A model generated the notes under the pieces. That model was not told where the DNA came from, made no database searches, and saw only the letters and a program-made list of their open reading frames with translations. Both the position numbers and the translations under genes were made by a program. A DNA stretch of 8,305 bases, taken from an uncultured Oscillospiraceae bacterium. GTDB taxonomy: Bacteria > Bacillota > Clostridia > Oscillospirales > Oscillospiraceae. The stretch lies in contig CANRNA010000071.1 of the NCBI GenBank assembly GCA_947631805.1, forward strand, positions 1 to 8,305. Reading direction: 5' to 3'. Positions 6,250 through 8,305 of the stretch are shown here, piece after piece (position 1 is the stretch's first letter; each line of letters opens with the position of its first letter).

Positions 6250-8160
6250 ATGGAAAACAAAGTGAGTTGGCGTCTCGGAAAGATATTGGACGACCGGTAT
6301 GAGATCGTGTCCGTGGTGGGCATCGGCGGTATGGCCGTTGTCTACCAGGCGTTCGATCTGCAGCTGAAGCGGGACGTGGCCGTGAAGGTGCTGCGGGACG
6401 ACGTGTCCATGGACGCGGAGAGCCGCCGCCAGTTCAGCAAGGAGTACCAGGCGGTGGGGAAGCTCAGCCACCCCAATATCCGGGCCGTGTACGACGTGGT
6501 CTCCTCCGGGGACACGGAGTATATCGTGATGGAGTATGTGGACGGCATCAACCTGAAGCAGTATATGAAAAAGCAGGGCATCCTCTCCTGGCAGGAGGTG
6601 CTCCACTTCTCCAGTCAGATCGCCAGGGCTCTGAGCCACGCCCACAGCCGGGGCATCATCCACCTGGACATCAAGCCCCAGAACATCATGCTGCCCAAGG
6701 ACGGCACCGTGAAGATAGCCGACTTCGGCATCGCCCAGATGGAGGAGACCGCCTCCCCCAGCGGCAGTACGGAGGAGGCGGTGGGGAGCATCCACTATAT
6801 CTCCCCGGAGCAGGCCCGAGGGGAGAGCGTGGACGCCCGGTCGGACATCTATTCCCTGGGCGTGGTCATGTACGAGATGCTCACAGGCAGGCTCCCCTTT
6901 GACGGCAAGACCGTGGCGGAGGTGGCCATGCAGCACTACTCCGTCATCCCCGACGCGCCCGGCGAGATAAATCCCGACGTGCCCCCCGAGCTGGAGGCCA
7001 TCACCCTCCGGGCCATGCAGCCGGAACCGGACGAGCGCTATCCCACGGCGGACGATATGCTGGCCGACTTGGAGGACTTCCGCCGGGCCCAGAGCGCCGC
7101 GCCTTCCGCCCCGGAGAGCGAGGAGGAGCCGGAGGAGGAAGAGGAGGCGGAGCGCCCCTCCGTTCCCGTGAGCCCGGCCCCGTCCCGGCGGCCCCGGCCC
7201 CAGCGCCGGGCAAGCCAGCCCGTCCGGGAGGTCCGGGACGAGATACACGTGGTGACGAAAAACGTCCCCCGCATCAGCAAATCCGGCGAGCTGTCCCGGG
7301 AGGGGTATGTCCGCCGCCGGGCCAGAGCCGGGAGCGTCAGCATGCTTTTGGGCTTCGCCATCGTGGCGGCCTTCGCCATAGGGCTGTTCGTGTTCGTGTG
7401 GCAGTACTGGCTGCGGGATATCTTCCGGGACGCGGAGCGCATCGAGGTGGCATCCTTCATCGGTCTGCAGGTGGAGGACGTGACAGCCAGCGGGGCCATG
7501 GACGACCTTTATAACTTCAAGGTGGTGTACCGGGCCGACTCCAACCACGAGGAGGGCATGATCGTGGAGCAGGACCCGGCCCCCGGCTCCAGCCGCATGA
7601 TCGTCTCCGACGGCATAGACGTGACCATCACCGTCAGCTCCGGCATCCAGCTCGTCACCATCCCCGAGGACATCGTGAACGCCCCCTACACGGAGGTGCA
7701 GGTGCGCCTGCAGGCCCTGGAGATGAACGTGATCATCACCCGGGAGCAGTCCAGCGAGATAACGGAGAACTATGTGATCCGGTCCGACCCGGCCCCCGGC
7801 TCCGCCGTTCCCAGCGGCAGCACAGTCACCGTCGTGGTCAGCGCCGGGCCCTCCGCCTCCTATACCAGCGTGCCCAATCTGGTGGGCATGACCAAGCAGG
7901 AGGCGCTGCTCACCCTCCAGCGGGAGGGGCTCATCTGCGGGGAGGGCGAGATATATTACGTCAGCTCCTCCATGGATGAGTCCGGCAAGGTCATGTGGCA
8001 GAACTACTCCGCCGGTACCCAGGTAGTCATGGGCACCCCCGTGTACCTGCAAATAGGCACCGGTCCCACCACGGCGGTGATCACCCAGGCCCCTGTCACG
8101 GAAAACCAGGACGCCGCCCCCGCCCCGGAGGGCCAGGAGGCGCCTCCCGTGGGGCAGTGA
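6250..8160 (+). CDS. prkC: PASTA-domain Ser/Thr protein kinase (PrkC/PknB/StkP family)
   Basis: This is a single-pass membrane kinase whose external PASTA domains sense peptidoglycan-related signals. The 636-residue product has a cytosolic kinase domain (about 18-278): glycine loop GIGGMA (24-29), K46 in VAVK, helix-C E65, catalytic loop HLDIKPQN (138-145), DFG (158-160), activation loop to SPE (185-187) and DIYSLG (199-204). The catalytic loop has L139 where the family normally has arginine, making it a non-RD kinase. A linker follows that is strongly acidic (289-302) and then Pro/Arg-rich (about 303-330). One transmembrane helix spans about 364-384. Outside are three PASTA repeats (about 396-466, 467-533, 539-605) and a Pro/Ala/Gln-rich tail. 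It lies one base after stp, its presumed antagonist, and overlaps rsgA by one base. A kinase with altered activation control is more likely than a pseudokinase, since K, E, D and DFG residues are intact. Confidence 0.95.
   Translation: MENKVSWRLGKILDDRYEIVSVVGIGGMAVVYQAFDLQLKRDVAVKVLRDDVSMDAESRRQFSKEYQAVGKLSHPNIRAVYDVVSSGDTEYIVMEYVDGINLKQYMKKQGILSWQEVLHFSSQIARALSHAHSRGIIHLDIKPQNIMLPKDGTVKIADFGIAQMEETASPSGSTEEAVGSIHYISPEQARGESVDARSDIYSLGVVMYEMLTGRLPFDGKTVAEVAMQHYSVIPDAPGEINPDVPPELEAITLRAMQPEPDERYPTADDMLADLEDFRRAQSAAPSAPESEEEPEEEEEAERPSVPVSPAPSRRPRPQRRASQPVREVRDEIHVVTKNVPRISKSGELSREGYVRRRARAGSVSMLLGFAIVAAFAIGLFVFVWQYWLRDIFRDAERIEVASFIGLQVEDVTASGAMDDLYNFKVVYRADSNHEEGMIVEQDPAPGSSRMIVSDGIDVTITVSSGIQLVTIPEDIVNAPYTEVQVRLQALEMNVIITREQSSEITENYVIRSDPAPGSAVPSGSTVTVVVSAGPSASYTSVPNLVGMTKQEALLTLQREGLICGEGEIYYVSSSMDESGKVMWQNYSAGTQVVMGTPVYLQIGTGPTTAVITQAPVTENQDAAPAPEGQEAPPVGQ
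7573..7803 (+). repeat. Direct repeat marking PASTA units 1 and 2
   Basis: An identical 18-base stretch occurs at 7573-7590 and 7786-7803, each encoding DPAPGS. The copies are 213 bases (71 codons) apart, the period of one PASTA domain. The third unit keeps the position but not the sequence (NYSAGT). This is a domain-level repeat within prkC, not a mobile element. Confidence 0.75.
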
Positions 8161-8305
8161 TGGGCCAGAGGCGTGAGGGTATCATCATCCGGGCTCTCAG
8201 CGGCTTTTATGACGTGCGCACCGGTGACGGGGTCGTCCGCTGCCGGGCACGGGGCCGCTTTCGCCTGGACGAGCTCACCCCCCTGGTGGGGGACCGGGTG
8301 GAGGT
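8160..8305 (+). CDS. rsgA: Ribosome small-subunit biogenesis GTPase RsgA, 3'-truncated by window end
   Basis: Only the first 48 codons are present. They read MGQRREGIIIRALSGFYDVR, then CRARGRFR and LTPLVGDRVE, the recognisable N-terminal OB-fold of RsgA (YjeQ/YloQ/CpgA). This circularly permuted GTPase assists late 30S maturation. The GTPase domain and zinc-binding C-terminus lie beyond the window, so they cannot be checked. The ATG shares one base with the prkC stop (TGATG) and has only a weak GGGG (8151-8154) upstream, suggesting translation depends on ribosomes finishing prkC. The position after prkC is as in B. subtilis, where the orthologue CpgA is a reported substrate of PrkC. Confidence 0.93.
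   Translation, partial: MGQRREGIIIRALSGFYDVRTGDGVVRCRARGRFRLDELTPLVGDRVE

Noticed and set aside
6220..8052. A 610-codon open frame on the minus strand opposite prkC, and other long antisense frames (3215-4402, 2307-3230, 5346-6323)
   Set aside because: They lie wholly opposite well-identified genes, are low-complexity His/Gly/Pro/Arg-rich translations typical of GC-rich antisense reading, and show no domain motif or plausible binding site.
1..8305. Intrinsic terminators, riboswitches, tRNAs, CRISPR arrays, insertion sequences or phage genes
   Set aside because: There is no non-coding stretch longer than 12 bases, no GC hairpin followed by a T run at gene ends, and no transposase, integrase or terminal inverted repeat; all genes are core housekeeping.

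Overview
The window is a fully coding stretch of bacterial chromosome with every gene on the + strand. It matches the conserved Firmicutes housekeeping order priA-def-fmt-rsmB-rlmN-stp(prpC)-prkC-rsgA, the order also found in Bacillus subtilis. High G+C (about two thirds by eye), strong G/C bias at third codon positions, Shine-Dalgarno initiation and this gene order together suggest a high-GC clostridial lineage, for example a gut Oscillospiraceae-type organism. That placement is inference, because no marker RNA gene is present.

Layout: the window opens inside priA (replication restart helicase, 3' part only, to 1806). Next come def (peptide deformylase, 1819-2331), fmt (Met-tRNAi formyltransferase, 2328-3245), rsmB (16S rRNA m5C methyltransferase, 3248-4495), rlmN (23S rRNA/tRNA adenine-C2 methyltransferase, 4465-5511), stp/prpC (PP2C phosphatase, 5508-6248) and prkC (PASTA Ser/Thr kinase, 6250-8160). 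The window closes 146 bases into rsgA (ribosome-assembly GTPase, from 8160). The largest gap between genes is 12 bases, and four of the seven junctions overlap. No RNA gene, mobile element, CRISPR array or intrinsic terminator was seen.

The genes share a translation and ribosome theme. Fmt and Def add and remove the N-terminal formyl group, RsmB and RlmN modify rRNA, and RsgA matures the 30S subunit. Stp and PrkC form an antagonistic phosphatase/kinase pair whose kinase senses the cell envelope. In B. subtilis the RsgA orthologue CpgA is a known PrkC substrate.

I found no new multi-gene system. The most notable non-annotated signal is a near-consensus sigma-A promoter (TTGACA, 18 bp, TACAAT) inside rlmN at 5072-5101. 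It sits in a short AT-rich patch that holds the only two in-frame TTA leucine codons I could find in the window, and it is placed to drive stp-prkC-rsgA. The second is that the kinase has HLD instead of HRD in its catalytic loop (a non-RD kinase).
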